From the NCBI GenBank assembly GCA_036435485.1, contig CM071596.1:65955001-66019000 (forward strand): a stretch of DNA of 64,000 nt, given 5' to 3'. Source of the stretch: Saposhnikovia divaricata. Lineage: Eukaryota > Streptophyta > Magnoliopsida > Apiales > Apiaceae. A program made the translations under genes and the position numbers. The notes beneath the pieces were generated by a model, which was not told where the DNA came from, made no database searches, and worked only from the letters and a program-made list of their open reading frames with translations. Shown in pieces: positions 46,167-57,413 of this stretch. Position 1 is the first letter of the stretch, and each line of letters begins with the position of its first letter.

Positions 46167-48260
46167 GATCTCTGAGTTCTTGAATAAGTATATCTTGACT
46201 TCCTATTATACTTCTCGAATAAGTCTTTGATGTTAAAGACTTCTCGTGCATAAAGTTTTTTGAAGTTATTGGTGGTTCCTCCTGCGGCGTATCCACCTGC
46301 AATGACATCGATGACACGATCGTGATCCTGGGATCTATCATTTGTTTTCATTATATCATGATCGATATAATGTGTCAATTGCCCTCGCTTGATTTTAGCT
46401 TCAATGAAAGAGCTAAACTGATAGTATTGTTTGGTAGTGTGTCTAGTATCTTCGTGATATTCACAGAATCGGGAGCTCGGGGGTCGTTCGGGTTTTATGG
46501 ACCTTGGAGGCCGATAGTCAGGCTCTATTTTCAAGAGGGCTAAGATATTTGATTTTTCTATAGTGAACTTTGTAAATTCTTTTTCTTGTTTCTCTCAGGG
46601 CTTCCACAACCGAGCTGAAGGTTATGTTCTTTCATTACAAGAGCCACAATTGGACCTCGAATACGATTAGCTTCGTTTATATTCTATTCTCAGAGATCGA
46701 TGACAAGGGCTCCTGCTCATATCTCGTCGAAAAGCTTTTCAAGGTGATTGGATGCTACCAACAGCCTCTTGTAGGATCATTCGATGCTCAACTATCTAAA
46801 AGGCTTTTTGTAAGGCTCATGGATTCTTCTCAAAAAATTCCTCAAGCAGAGTTGCATGGCGGTGTTTATCTATTCATGCGGCCAAATAATTAATGGCCAA
46901 CTCTTCAATCAAATTGGGTATGTTAGCGACCTCAGCTCGGAAGAGGGTCAAGAAATCGTGCAAAGATTCGCTTGAATGTTGTCGAACCATCATTACGGAA
47001 GCAGTGATTTTTCCTCCCTTGTAATTAATTGAAAATCGACCTTGAAACTTCATTTTCAATGAATGCCATGAGTCAATAGAACGAGGAGGGAGACTGTTGT
47101 ACCATTATAGGGCCGTATCCTGGAGACATGTGGAGAAAAATTAACATCGTGCTACCTCTAAGTGAGCAAAAAAAGCCATACGACCGTCAAACGTATTGAG
47201 AAAGCCGCTCGGGTCCGACATTCCATCAAAATGGTCCAATGATGGTATCTTCAGTGACCTGTCGATGCGAACAACTTCAATATCTTTTGGTAACGGGCTC
47301 TCAGTAGATGGACTCTAACCCGATTGGTTATGGATATACTTCCTACACATGGTGAGGTCATTCTGGATTTTGACGAAGTCCTTATCTCGAAAGGACTCGT
47401 CGGACTCAATGCACCATGATGACTCAATATCAGACGGTGCTTGGCATCGTTGCATGGAGGTGGTCGCGAGTATATATATTCTGTAGATTCCTCGTCACTG
47501 AACTCATTGTCCTCGTCTGTGGCCTCACCATCTTCCAAATTGAGATCGTCATCATAGGTCGAAAGGAAGGCTTGCCTTAATTCCAACTGGAAGCGTCAGA
47601 TTTCTCGATATCGTGCCAACTTCTCTTCTAGGCTTCGCTTTTGCTTTCCTAGAATAAGCAGTTCTTCGTCTGGGCCATAGAGGTCATCTAAGTTTTCATC
47701 AGCGACCATCTTCTCTCTTTGAAGCTTTTGGAGATGGAGACTCATGTCGCTCGATAAGACTTTCTTTCCAGTAGTCGTTGTGACTCTCGTATGAGTGTTA
47801 GGCAGTGTTTTACAACATCGATGCATCTGATCAAACTTGGTGGGTCGTTGAGATCTACCTATTTCTTCATCCTCTGGTGGAACAACTGTCGCGGTTTTAA
47901 AGGAAGTTAGCATCTCGTTTTTAACATCAAACTTTTCCACCACCGGATCCTCTATATTCTTGATTGGTTGAAATTAAAATAAACGAACTCCTTCTAGCAC
48001 TAAATGATGACCGTGGAAAATTGATATTAAATAATAATATATTTAACGATAATATAATACGAATAAAATGTTATTGAATAAAAGATTTTATTGATTTTTC
48101 TTTCTTTACAATGAAGAAGTTTTTAGCAAATGAGAAAAATTGATTGTATTTATGAAGAAATTTCTAGCAAATGAGAAAATTGGATTGTATTTATAGAATT
48201 TCTTTACGAAACCCCTTCTAATTAACTAACTTACCTATTAACTAACTTCAAGGTCCAACA
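46167..48260 (-). mobile_element. gypsy gag fragment and LTR, duplicate in copy B
   Basis: Copy of 36241-38334 with the same broken gag frames and LTR (48005-48260). Confidence 0.75.
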
Positions 48261-48310
48261 TGTCCCTAGTCAGGGTGAATTTAAATGTATACACATTTTG
48301 AACAACAAAG

Positions 48311-48491
48311 GGCGATTAATCAAGTCCGACAACGGGTTGCAAGTAAAGGGGTTGTCGGTGGAGGTAGTATGGCAGCTTCAAATGGCCCTCCAAGTTGGAG
48401 TAATTTCACTGATTGGCTTAGAAGTGGAAGAGGTAGTTTACCTGTTGGAGAAACTCCTCAAGGATATAGTGTTTCAACAAGCCAAGGTGGA
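48311..48491 (+). pseudogene. EH/Pan1: EH-gene exon, upstream half, cut by the LTR at 48492
   Basis: The frame holds KGVVGGGSMAASNGPPSWSN, then FTDWLRSGRG and ending STSQGG, matching the linker between the EH domains of plant AtEH/Pan1 proteins. A usable 3' splice site is CAACAAAG at 48309-48310, though the exact exon start is uncertain; upstream in-frame stops exclude a much longer exon. The last bases GTGGA are the target duplication of the long LTR; the frame resumes in the same phase at 59605-59607 once the insertion and one duplication copy are set aside. The exons for the N-terminal EH domain are not seen in the window. Confidence 0.75.
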
Positions 48492-49170
48492 TGTAACAGC
48501 CCCAGATCCGGGGTCGGGGACCTGGTCGTTACGGTCTCAATTCCATCAACGATACTTGAACTTGAATCTAAATAAATAAACAGCATGCTATGACCCCGCT
48601 ATAATATCACATCACACACAACAGGTTATAGTCCCAGAGATGAAATTGAAATAAGTCTCTAATTATCGGATCCACAAATATAAGTTATTACAACCCAAAA
48701 TGATTACAGCATAAGTTTAAAAGTTTATTGCCGTTGATTAACATTAATTGTACATATAATTAAGGCTGAAAACAAAAGCTGCAAGTCTAGTCTACTGGGC
48801 ACTACTACCTTAGCAATGGCAGCAACAATATCAGCGGGTAGTCCTACGGCTGGAGTCATCTGCTTGCGCCGAGTGCGCCTTACGCGGGCCATCAAACCTA
48901 GCTGTTGTTGTGATATAATAAATAAAGCAAGGGTGAGCAATAGCCCACCAACAATAATGTATATTGAACAAAAATATATATAACAGTTCAAAAGTATTTT
49001 TGAAACCATATGCCATGCATTAACGAACATAGTGCCAGTATAATATAAAAGATGAAGTTACCATGTAACTCAGAATATATACTCCGTAGACATATAGGGA
49101 TGGGCATCGGGGTACTTCGGGGTCGGGGAGTGCTATCCCCGCCCCCATCCCCGAATTCAAACCCGATCCC

Positions 49171-50673
49171 TGTTTACACTAAAACACGCAAGCGTACGTG
49201 GTCACAAGTAATATATAAGGTTAAGTCCAAATTCGTTCCCACAGGGATCAGGTTATGGTTCTTTTCAGCTAATGTGCCTATTCAACAATGTATGATCTTA
49301 ATTCACTGCTAAGATAATTAACAAATATGGGTTTTAATTACCTAAATTAAACTAAGATGCAAAGTAAAAACTAATTAACTAATGAGAATTAAATCTGAAT
49401 TTCTTATAAGAATAAAAACATGGGATCCTAACTTCATTATCTACTTCACTTAGAGTCGCAGCCTTTAATCAATACATGTGATGGTTTTGATATCTGATCG
49501 GATAACACGAAATAAGTAAAAGCTACCTCTCGGTATACTAATACCAAACTACGCATGCATCCACAAAAGAGATAGAAGATGGGTAGACACCAAATATGTT
49601 TAGACCCTATATCTCTATAGAATTTGAAAACATAAAGGTTTAAGCACAAGTTATCCACATAGATCACATAGGGTAGCATCATATCTCTATGTATGCCACA
49701 AATCATGATAATAATATCAACCTATCCTATGCTAGCATGACAAGTTCTAAATCTCAAGATCCACTCTCGTTTCGCAAGAGATTAACAAATTAGATGTTTA
49801 TGACTCATCTAAACACATGAAACACAACCATACGAGGATATCAAGAATTCACCACACATAAATCTTTAAAGCAATCAAACTACTAAGCTACATAGATAAA
49901 TCTGTTAGAATCCCATGACAACGATTAGCTCATATCGAACCGCTCGTCATCATGGGATCTGATGAAACCATGATAGAAGACAAGATATGAAAGAAAGTAA
50001 TAATATTAATAAAACAAGAGTTGAGAAAACAAATCTATGATACAAAAGATGAAGTAGATCTAGATCCGTTGCTTGTCACGAGCGTTGAATCCTTCTCCCC
50101 TTTTCTCCCTTGCAGATCTAAGCTATATTATATACAAGATATCTAATTATCTAATTCTCTAATTCTAATTTTACAAGGGGTTGGATGTATTTATATAGGC
50201 ACTCCAAGTCTTGCCCAACAAGAAATTGCCTTTTATTACAATTAGAATTCGATTTAGGTACCAAAAACTGCCCAAAATATAATTAGAACTTGAAAAGGGC
50301 AAAACAGTAAATTCTCTGCTCCCATCAGTCTGCTTGTCGCGCAATCTGCTCCAACCACACGCAACTTGCGCGCGCGAATCCTATCCTAAGTTGTAGAAAA
50401 TCTTCCAAGCTTCGCGTGGACAGCTTACGGGCCTCAAACGGACTTATAGAACTCCAGATATGGCCAAAACAGTGTAGACTGCGCAACCTTTCCGGAAAAT
50501 CCGAATTTTAATCAATTAATTTTCCAAACACGATAGAAGCATCACCCATAATCGACATTCTTGTAAATCTGCACAACTAAGCAAAACACATCAAAACTAC
50601 AATAAACTTGAGTCCAAGACAATCAATTTAAGCCGACTTGAAGCGATCCAAGTGGATATAAATCCACTTATCA
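49171..50673 (-). repeat. 3' LTR of the Athila-like element
   Basis: 1,503 bp; on the minus strand TGATAAGTGGATTTATATCC ... TTAGTGTAAACA. Contains the 28 bp absent from the 5' LTR near 49249-49276. Confidence 0.9.
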
Positions 50674-52609
50674 CACCCCCAAACTTAAACCGATGCTTGT
50701 CCTCAAGCATAAACAATTAAAACTAACTAACTAACTAGTACCACTTCCGTAGGTGATCACGGTTGCATTTGGCATATGCAATAAGCCCTTTAAACCCCTA
50801 GGCAGCCCCAGTGGACGAGTAAGGTCTCGTGAGGGCCTATAGCGAATGTACCCACAAAATCCAATTAACCTAATGCAATGCAATGCATGAATGCAACTAA
50901 TATGAAAAATGCAACGATCCCCATCAAACTAACCAAAACCAACTAGCAAGCAAATATCTTAGAAAATGCAACTAAATCCAAATAGAGCTCGACCAAGTTC
51001 CCGTATACTAACAATACATGAACTGTGTGCAATGCTCATCAGAAATACTCCCAAAACTAGGTCAAAGATCATACATGCTCTTCGTCAAGACAATCACAGG
51101 TTTATAAATAGAATATACTGTAAACACTTCATAACTTAGGAACACCTCCAACCTTATCCAAGGTAGACAGAAATTCATGCTTTATTACTAACTACTACGA
51201 CACATATATACAATCATGCTTATTTAACCGTGCAATGGATGAGACCCCAAAAGGCTTATACAATAATACCCATGTAGCGAGCGTTGGGTTAGTAGATCCC
51301 AGACTATAAAAACCTTAGGTCACTAGGCACAAAGTCCCCTAGAACTTAATTGCTCGAGTATTAAAGAGCTCACCCTGGCTAATTTTGCATAAAAACAATT
51401 GAAACTTTTGACTTTTTTTTCTTTTTTTTTTCTCTTTTTCTTTTTTTTTTCTATGCAATCTGGAATGAGAATTCTCAATTCCAACCCTAGACTACTCATA
51501 TAAATATGAGCCGGCTACTAGCCATTTGACATCTAGCAATTATTGACAATTATTTACAATTTAGCATGAAATCCCTGTTTTCCCCCAAACTTAGACTTAA
51601 GTGTTCTAGGCCATCAAGGGAATAACGAAAATTCTAAATATAATCAAGTGATTAAATCTCAGACAACCAAACAAGCATAACCTCAACCTAGCCCAAAAGC
51701 ACCCAATGAGACTGTGTAAAAGTTTTGTTTCTGAAACACATAAGTCAATTTCATAGAAACTATAAGTCAACCCCCTATTCATCATTACCACACTCAATTA
51801 GACACCTACCTACCAATCAAAATTAGCTCGTCTTAAGGGATCATGAAATATGCATGCCATGAAATGCAACTAATATGAACTCACATGGTATACAAAAATA
51901 AAAACAGAATGTCCTATATGAAACAAACATAATTAATACAAACATATATGCATAAATTACTACTACTAATATGCAAAACATGAAATCCTACATGAACAAA
52001 TAATACAACAACTACTAATACCTCAAACCACCCCCAAACTTAAAATATTCAATGTCCGCATTGAATGGAAGTAAATACGAGGAATAGCAGAAAACATACC
52101 TACCAAGCGCTTCACATATCCTCCCCCATCGCAACTCAACATACTTGTTCGGCAAAAAATCCCCTTTCTGTAGCAATACCCAACTCACAAGAAGCTCCAC
52201 TAATAATCTCCAAGCAATATCACACCAAAAATAGCCCAAATTCCTAGAATAATACAAAATCCCAAATTTACAAGATCACAAATTCGTAATAAAAATAAGA
52301 TTAGAGAAGAGATAAACCAATTACGAATCAAAGAGGTGAACTTGCAATTAATTCCTCTTTAGAATTGAATTTTTAGAGATTTAAAGAATTAGAAAAGGAA
52401 TTGGATTTGTATGTATAGGTGGGTATATATATAAGATGATGGATAAGATGGATAAAGATTTAAGTGTGTAGGAGAGATTTGGAGAGGTTAGGATTTGATG
52501 TAGGATAGATATAGGAATTTAAAATTGAAGAAATTTGAGTTAGGATAGAATTTGGGGTTGATTTTGTAGGCAAAAACAAGAATTTTTTGGAAAAAAAACT
52601 GGCAGAGGA

Positions 52610-52740
52610 GGTATAACGCAGGCGCAGGCTGCGTTTCTCCTGCGCAGACTGCGCTGAGTACAGTAACGCAGGCGAAGCCTACGTTACAGGTGCGCTGGCT
52701 GCGTCTAATGCAGTAACGCAGTCACGTCCTGCGTTTCGAA
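52610..52740. repeat. GC-rich degenerate repeat in the Athila-like interior
   Basis: Several imperfect copies of TAACGCAGGCG / GCTGCGTT / CCTGCGTT words (for example AACGCAGGCGCAGGCTGCGT at 52615), each nearly self-complementary, in otherwise AT-rich sequence. Non-coding. Confidence 0.6.
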
Positions 52741-52902
52741 TAATTTTTTTTTTTCCAGACATTTTTTTTCTTTTTTTTTTTTCAGACATTTTTTTTTGCA
52801 CAACACTACAACTTTTTTTTTTCTTCCTACACTAATGCGTGGGTTGCCTCCCACGAAGCGCTTCTTTAACGTCAATAGCTTGACGTTACTTCTAAGCCTC
52901 CA

Positions 52903-53826
52903 TTAAGGATGATAATAGTTTGCCTGGTCCTCTCTTCGCGAGACTTCATCGTCATCACGGCGGCACACTTTCTGCCCCTTCTCCTCGCTTGGGCTATTCG
53001 TATAACTAATATGTCCTATTCCAATGCCTTCATCTGTTGACCCAAAATCTGTCAATTTGTAGAACAACACACCTTCGCGGGCTTCGGTTGAATATAATGG
53101 AGGAGGGTAAATGTAAGTTGATGAAGCCTTTGGTTCCTCAAAAAGAACTTCCTCCATTGGCTCTAATGCGCTACCTCCATCTTTATAATCTGAGACAAGT
53201 ATAAGACCTGAATCTTTCCCATGATCATCAGCCTCTTGGAACGCACATACCAATTCTTGAAATTTCTGCAGCTCATCAGTGTCTCTCCCGAATTGTGCCC
53301 TTTCCAAATCATCCACCTCACTAGCTTGATCAAATTCCTCACATGGCTTGTGAACGCTCACCTCCTCTTGGAATTTGTCTTCTTCAATTATGCATGCAGT
53401 ACCTTGCTCCAAGTCATCGTTATTTTCTAGAATTGCCTCTCGTATGGATTGCTGTTTCTCTTGTTCCAAGACACTCAAAACTTGAACAACTAGTGTCTCC
53501 ATAGATTTGAGAGACTTCTCATGACTCTCTGCAAGCATCCTAATCTCCTTCAAATCATCAACCACATCTGACTGAAAAGTAGGAGTAGGTTGCTGATGTT
53601 GAAACTCTTCACTTCCAAAGAAATATGACATGTCTGGAACATCTTGCTGGTACTGTTGAGGATGGTATGGAAAATATGGTTGTTCCTCATAACTGACGTA
53701 TGGATCAACTCCTTCGTAGTAACAATATTGTGAGGGATCATGAACGTCCAAACACCGCTCACATTGATAAGGCATGGATGTACTCGAATATGCCCACCAT
53801 GGCAACTCCTGGCCTGCCATCTTCAA
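52903..53826 (-). CDS. 307-aa gag-derived ORF of the Athila-like element
   Basis: Uninterrupted frame starting MKMAGQELPWWAYSS about 120 bp inside the primer-binding site. Near the N-terminus CERCLDVHDPSQYC (C-x2-C-x3-H-x5-C) resembles the zinc knuckle near the end of Athila gag, followed by a Tyr/Pro/Gln-rich stretch (about 35-70), a predicted coiled coil (about 88-130, DDLKEIRMLAESHEK) and a long acidic region. It therefore looks like what is left of gag after loss of its capsid part and of pol. The open frame despite about 2% LTR divergence suggests recent coding or chance. No enzyme function. Confidence 0.65.
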   Translation of the reverse strand: MKMAGQELPWWAYSSTSMPYQCERCLDVHDPSQYCYYEGVDPYVSYEEQPYFPYHPQQYQQDVPDMSYFFGSEEFQHQQPTPTFQSDVVDDLKEIRMLAESHEKSLKSMETLVVQVLSVLEQEKQQSIREAILENNDDLEQGTACIIEEDKFQEEVSVHKPCEEFDQASEVDDLERAQFGRDTDELQKFQELVCAFQEADDHGKDSGLILVSDYKDGGSALEPMEEVLFEEPKASSTYIYPPPLYSTEAREGVLFYKLTDFGSTDEGIGIGHISYTNSPSEEKGQKVCRRDDDEVSRREDQANYYHP

Positions 53827-53942
53827 ACACTCAAGTACCTGAACACAACGAGCTAAACAAGATAGTTAAGAAAAAATCTGAGTCAGTGAACTCCAACGAC
53901 CACTATTGACAAGCACATAAACCAAAAATAAAACACCGATGA

Positions 53943-53960
53943 TCCCCGGCAGCGGCGCCA
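53943..53960 (-). promoter_or_regulatory. primer-binding site (tRNA-Asp type)
   Basis: TGGCGCCGCTGCCGGGGA on the minus strand, six bases after the 5' LTR. Confidence 0.85.
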
Positions 53961-53966
53961 AAAACT

Positions 53967-55441
53967 TGTTTACACTAAAACACGCAAGCGTACGTGGTCA
54001 CAAGTAATATATAAGGTTAAGTCCAAATTCGTTCCCACAGGGATCCTATTCAACAATGTGTGATCTTAATTCACTGCTAAGATAATTAACAAATATGGGT
54101 TTTAATTACCCAAATTAAACTAAGATGCAAAGTAAAAACTAATTAACTAATGAGAATTAAATTTGAATTTCTTATAAGAATAAAAACATGGGATCCTAAC
54201 TTCATTATCTACTTCACTTAGAGTCGCAGCCTTTAATCAATACATGTGATGGTTTTGATATCTGATCGGATAACACGAAATAAGTAAAAGCTACCTCTCG
54301 GTATACTAATACCAAACTACGCATGCATCCACAAAAGAGATAGAAGATAGGTAGACACCAAATATGTTTAGACCCTATATCTCTATAGAATTTGAAAACA
54401 TAAAGGTTTAGGCACAAGTTATCCACATAGATCACATAGGGTAGCATCATATCTCTATGTATGCCACAAATCATGATAATAATATCAACCTATCCTATGC
54501 TAGCATGACAAGTTCTAAATCTCAAGATCCACTCTCGTTTCGCAAGAGATTAACAAATTAGATGTTCATGACTTATCTAAACACATGAAACACAACCATA
54601 CGAGGATATCAAGAATTCACCACACATAAATCTTTAAAGCAATCAAACTACTAATCTACATAGATAAATCTGTTAGAATCCCATGACAACGATTAGCTCA
54701 TATCGAACCGCTCGTCATCATGGGATCTGATGAAACCATGATAGAATACAAGATATGAAAGAATGTAATAATATTAATAAAACAAGAGTTGAGAAAACAA
54801 ATCTATGATACAAAAGATGAAGTAGATCTAGATCCGTTGCTTGTCACGAGCGTTGAATCCTTCTCCCCTTTTCTCCCTTGCAGATCTAAGCTATATTAAG
54901 TACAAGATATCTAATTATCTAATTCTCTAATTCTAATTTTACAAGGGGTTGGATGTGTTTATATAGGCACTCCAAGTTTTGCCCAGCAAGAAAGTCCCTT
55001 TTATTACAATTAGAATTCTATTTAGGTACCAAAAACTGCCCAAAATATAATTAGAACTTGAAAAGGGCAAAACAGTAAATTCTCTACTCCCATCAGTCTG
55101 CTTGTCACGCAATCTGCTCCCACCACACGCAACTTGCGTGCGCGAATCCTGTCCTAAGTTGTAGAAAATCTTCCAAGTTTCGTGTGGACAGCTTACGGGC
55201 CTCAAACGGACTTATAGAACTCCAGATATGGCCAAAACAGTGTAGACTGCGCAACCTTTCCGGAAAATCCGAATTTTAATCAATTAATTCTCCAAACACG
55301 ATAGAAGCATCACCCATAATCGACATTCTTGTAAATCTGCACAACTAAGCAAAACACATCAAAACTACAATAAACTTGAGTCCAAGACAATCAATTTAAG
55401 CCGAATTGAAGCGATTCAAGTGGATATAAATCCACTTATCA
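53967..55441 (-). repeat. 5' LTR of the Athila-like element
   Basis: 1,475 bp, TGATAAGTGG...GTAAACA on the minus strand. Lacks the 28 bp seen in the 3' LTR; the deletion is flanked by a C(C)TATTC context. Confidence 0.9.
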
Positions 55442-55738
55442 ATCCCCGTCCCCGGCCCGATCCCCGCCGGGGATTATTTTTTATTCCCCGTCCCCGGCCT
55501 AAACGGGTAACGGGGATCCCCGCGGGGAATCGGGGAATTTCATTTTAAATAAAAAATAACATTTTAAACACTAACTAGTGAGTTTGAAACAATTTTTTAA
55601 GCACTAAATTAAGATAAAAAAATATTACTTGAATAAACAATTATAAATAACATGGAAATGAAGTTATTTAACTACTAGAAAGACAAACTTATAAGATTAA
55701 AATATCATTTTGTTTCCAGTATAAAGTATTGGAAATTC

Positions 55739-55798
<60 letters not shown>

Positions 55799-57363
55799 GT
55801 GGTGGAATCAAGTCGGGGATTGAGAATCGGGACGGTGGTCGGGGATCGGGCCGGGGAGACATAAAATCCCGGCCCCGGCCCGCTCCCCGGTTTTTTTTTA
55901 AAATTGTCCCCGCTCCCCGGCCCGTACCCGAAATTATCCCCGATTCTCCGCCCCGTTCGGTGCGGGGATCGAATCGGGATCGGACGGGTCGGGATGAATG
56001 CCCATCCCTATAGACATATCAGTTTTGCAAAGATATGAGCAAGATATCGACATGTATCATAAACGAGGAAATTGCAGGAAGATATTGCAATTCCAGTTTT
56101 GAACACTTTTCAACCCTACCAACACTGATAATGTTGCAGAAAATTTCCAACTTTGAAAGATGAACTAATACAAGAGCATTGACGCGCATAAGCCATAACG
56201 TTTACGATGATCAGTCGTATGTTATGCATCTCATGATTATTCTCTACATGTAGAAGGAAGAACATACGGATTTACTTGTCCACCGCCCCCTGGAACTCCC
56301 CGGCCAACGGTTGGGCCATTGATGGACCGGCGCCAATTGGCCACTTACACGACTCCTAGTTCGAGTAACATCCATGACTCTGAAACGTAAAGTTCGTCCC
56401 CCTTTCCCCAAGTATAATACTTGTTGATAGGACTTTTACAAAATAGTCGTATCTAATTGGAAAGGAAAATTCACCAATATTTCCCAAGCTGTTGCTTCTT
56501 AATGGATATCGACTTGTTCCATCAATCTTACCCCTCGAACAATGAGGAAGTAACACAAGACTCAATTTTATGAATAGCATCCAAGTTGCGAATGAAAAGA
56601 ATAGTTTCAAAAGATTTATGACCGGGCAGTCAAACAAAATAAATAACAGCTCCCAAGTAAGGTTCCCTTATATTTTGAAAGATAGCTTTAAATGAAAAAA
56701 AATGGAGTTTTGGGAACCTCTCCTTGATAAAAATAATCATAATAAGGTTCAGAAATATTTTACATAATATTTGGTGGTTGAAGATAATATTTGAATAAAA
56801 TGAATCATTTTTAAAACTAGTTAAAAAGAATTAAATAAATATTCAAAGAATATTTATTAAACCATAAATATTTCCAGAATATTCTTAATATAAAATATTG
56901 CTCATAATTAACCCTCGAATGAATATATAAAATATTCACGAAATAAATAATTTCTCGAATAAATATTCAAAATAATATCTGATAATTAAATCAATCTTAA
57001 ATGAATATTCAAGATAATATTCATTAAAGAAATAAAGCTCAAATGAATATTCAAAATAATATTCATTATATAATGAAACTCAAATGAATATTCAAATAAT
57101 ATTCATCAAATAAATAATGAGAAAATATTTACTTAGATATTTTCCTCAGAAAATAATCACAATGTATCAAGAAATACTAACTCCCGGTCTATATTCGAAG
57201 AATGAGATTCATATGTCCTTCATTAAGGGTCTTAGCAATATCTGACTTATAACTAATATATCTCGTATCTAGCTTATAAGCCAACATCAATTCTCGAAAT
57301 AAGTATCACAATATAATCTGAAAGCAGGCATGCATGCTATGGCATATGTATAACAACAATCAA

Positions 57364-57366
<3 letters not shown>

Positions 57367-57409
<43 letters not shown>
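57367..57409. repeat. (AT)n microsatellite
   Basis: About 21 uninterrupted AT units inside the long LTR at 48492-59604. Confidence 0.9.

Positions 57410-57413
<4 letters not shown>

Larger units (their letters stand above)
41781..51704. repeat. tandem duplication, copy B
   Basis: The junction reads AGCACCC|ACATCAT; the original left edge is TTTCCCACATC and the right edge GCACCCAATGAG, so only CCCA is shared. By eye I found five substitutions against copy A (A/B: 32222 A / 42148 C; 32635 A / 42561 C; 34778 C / 44704 T; 34923 C / 44849 T; 35570 G / 45496 C) and one 2-nt homopolymer difference. Contents: LTR tail (to 42409), copia remnant (42410-46161, 3' LTR 45626-46161), gypsy fragment (46167-48260), EH exon, then the nested stack. 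Confidence 0.95.
49166..55446 (-). mobile_element. non-autonomous Athila-like Ty3/gypsy element, complete
   Basis: The element spans 49171-55441 on the minus strand, 6.27 kb. ATCCC flanks both ends (49166-49170, 55442-55446). 5' LTR 53967-55441; primer-binding site TGGCGCCGCTGCCGGGGA (53943-53960), one mismatch from the 3' end of plant tRNA-Asp, the primer usual for Athila; interior with a single long frame; polypurine tract AAGTTTGGGGGTG (50674-50686); 3' LTR 49171-50673. No protease, reverse transcriptase, RNase H or integrase, so it must rely on an autonomous relative. The LTRs differ by about two dozen substitutions by eye and by a 28-bp deletion in the 5' LTR. Confidence 0.92.
49087..56018. 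mobile_element. GC-rich hAT-type MITE, split by the Athila-like element
   Basis: The element spans 49095-56010. TAGACATA (8 bp) at 49087-49094 and 56011-56018; terminal inverted repeats TAGGGATGGGCAT / ATGCCCATCCCTA. Both the 8-bp duplication and the TAGGG end are hAT features. Without the insertion it is about 640 bp. The flanks are GC-rich (GGGGATCGGG / CCCCGTCCCCG words), the middle AT-rich with a (TA)n run at about 55740-55792. Confidence 0.85.

Noticed and set aside
49446..49706. 86-codon minus-strand frame occurring three times (also 39520-39780 and 54214-54474)
   Set aside because: Its triplication is explained by the LTR copies; it lies wholly within the Athila-like LTR and has no coding signature.
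53943..53960. tRNA 3'-end-like sequence
   Set aside because: It is the retrotransposon primer-binding site, directly after the LTR.
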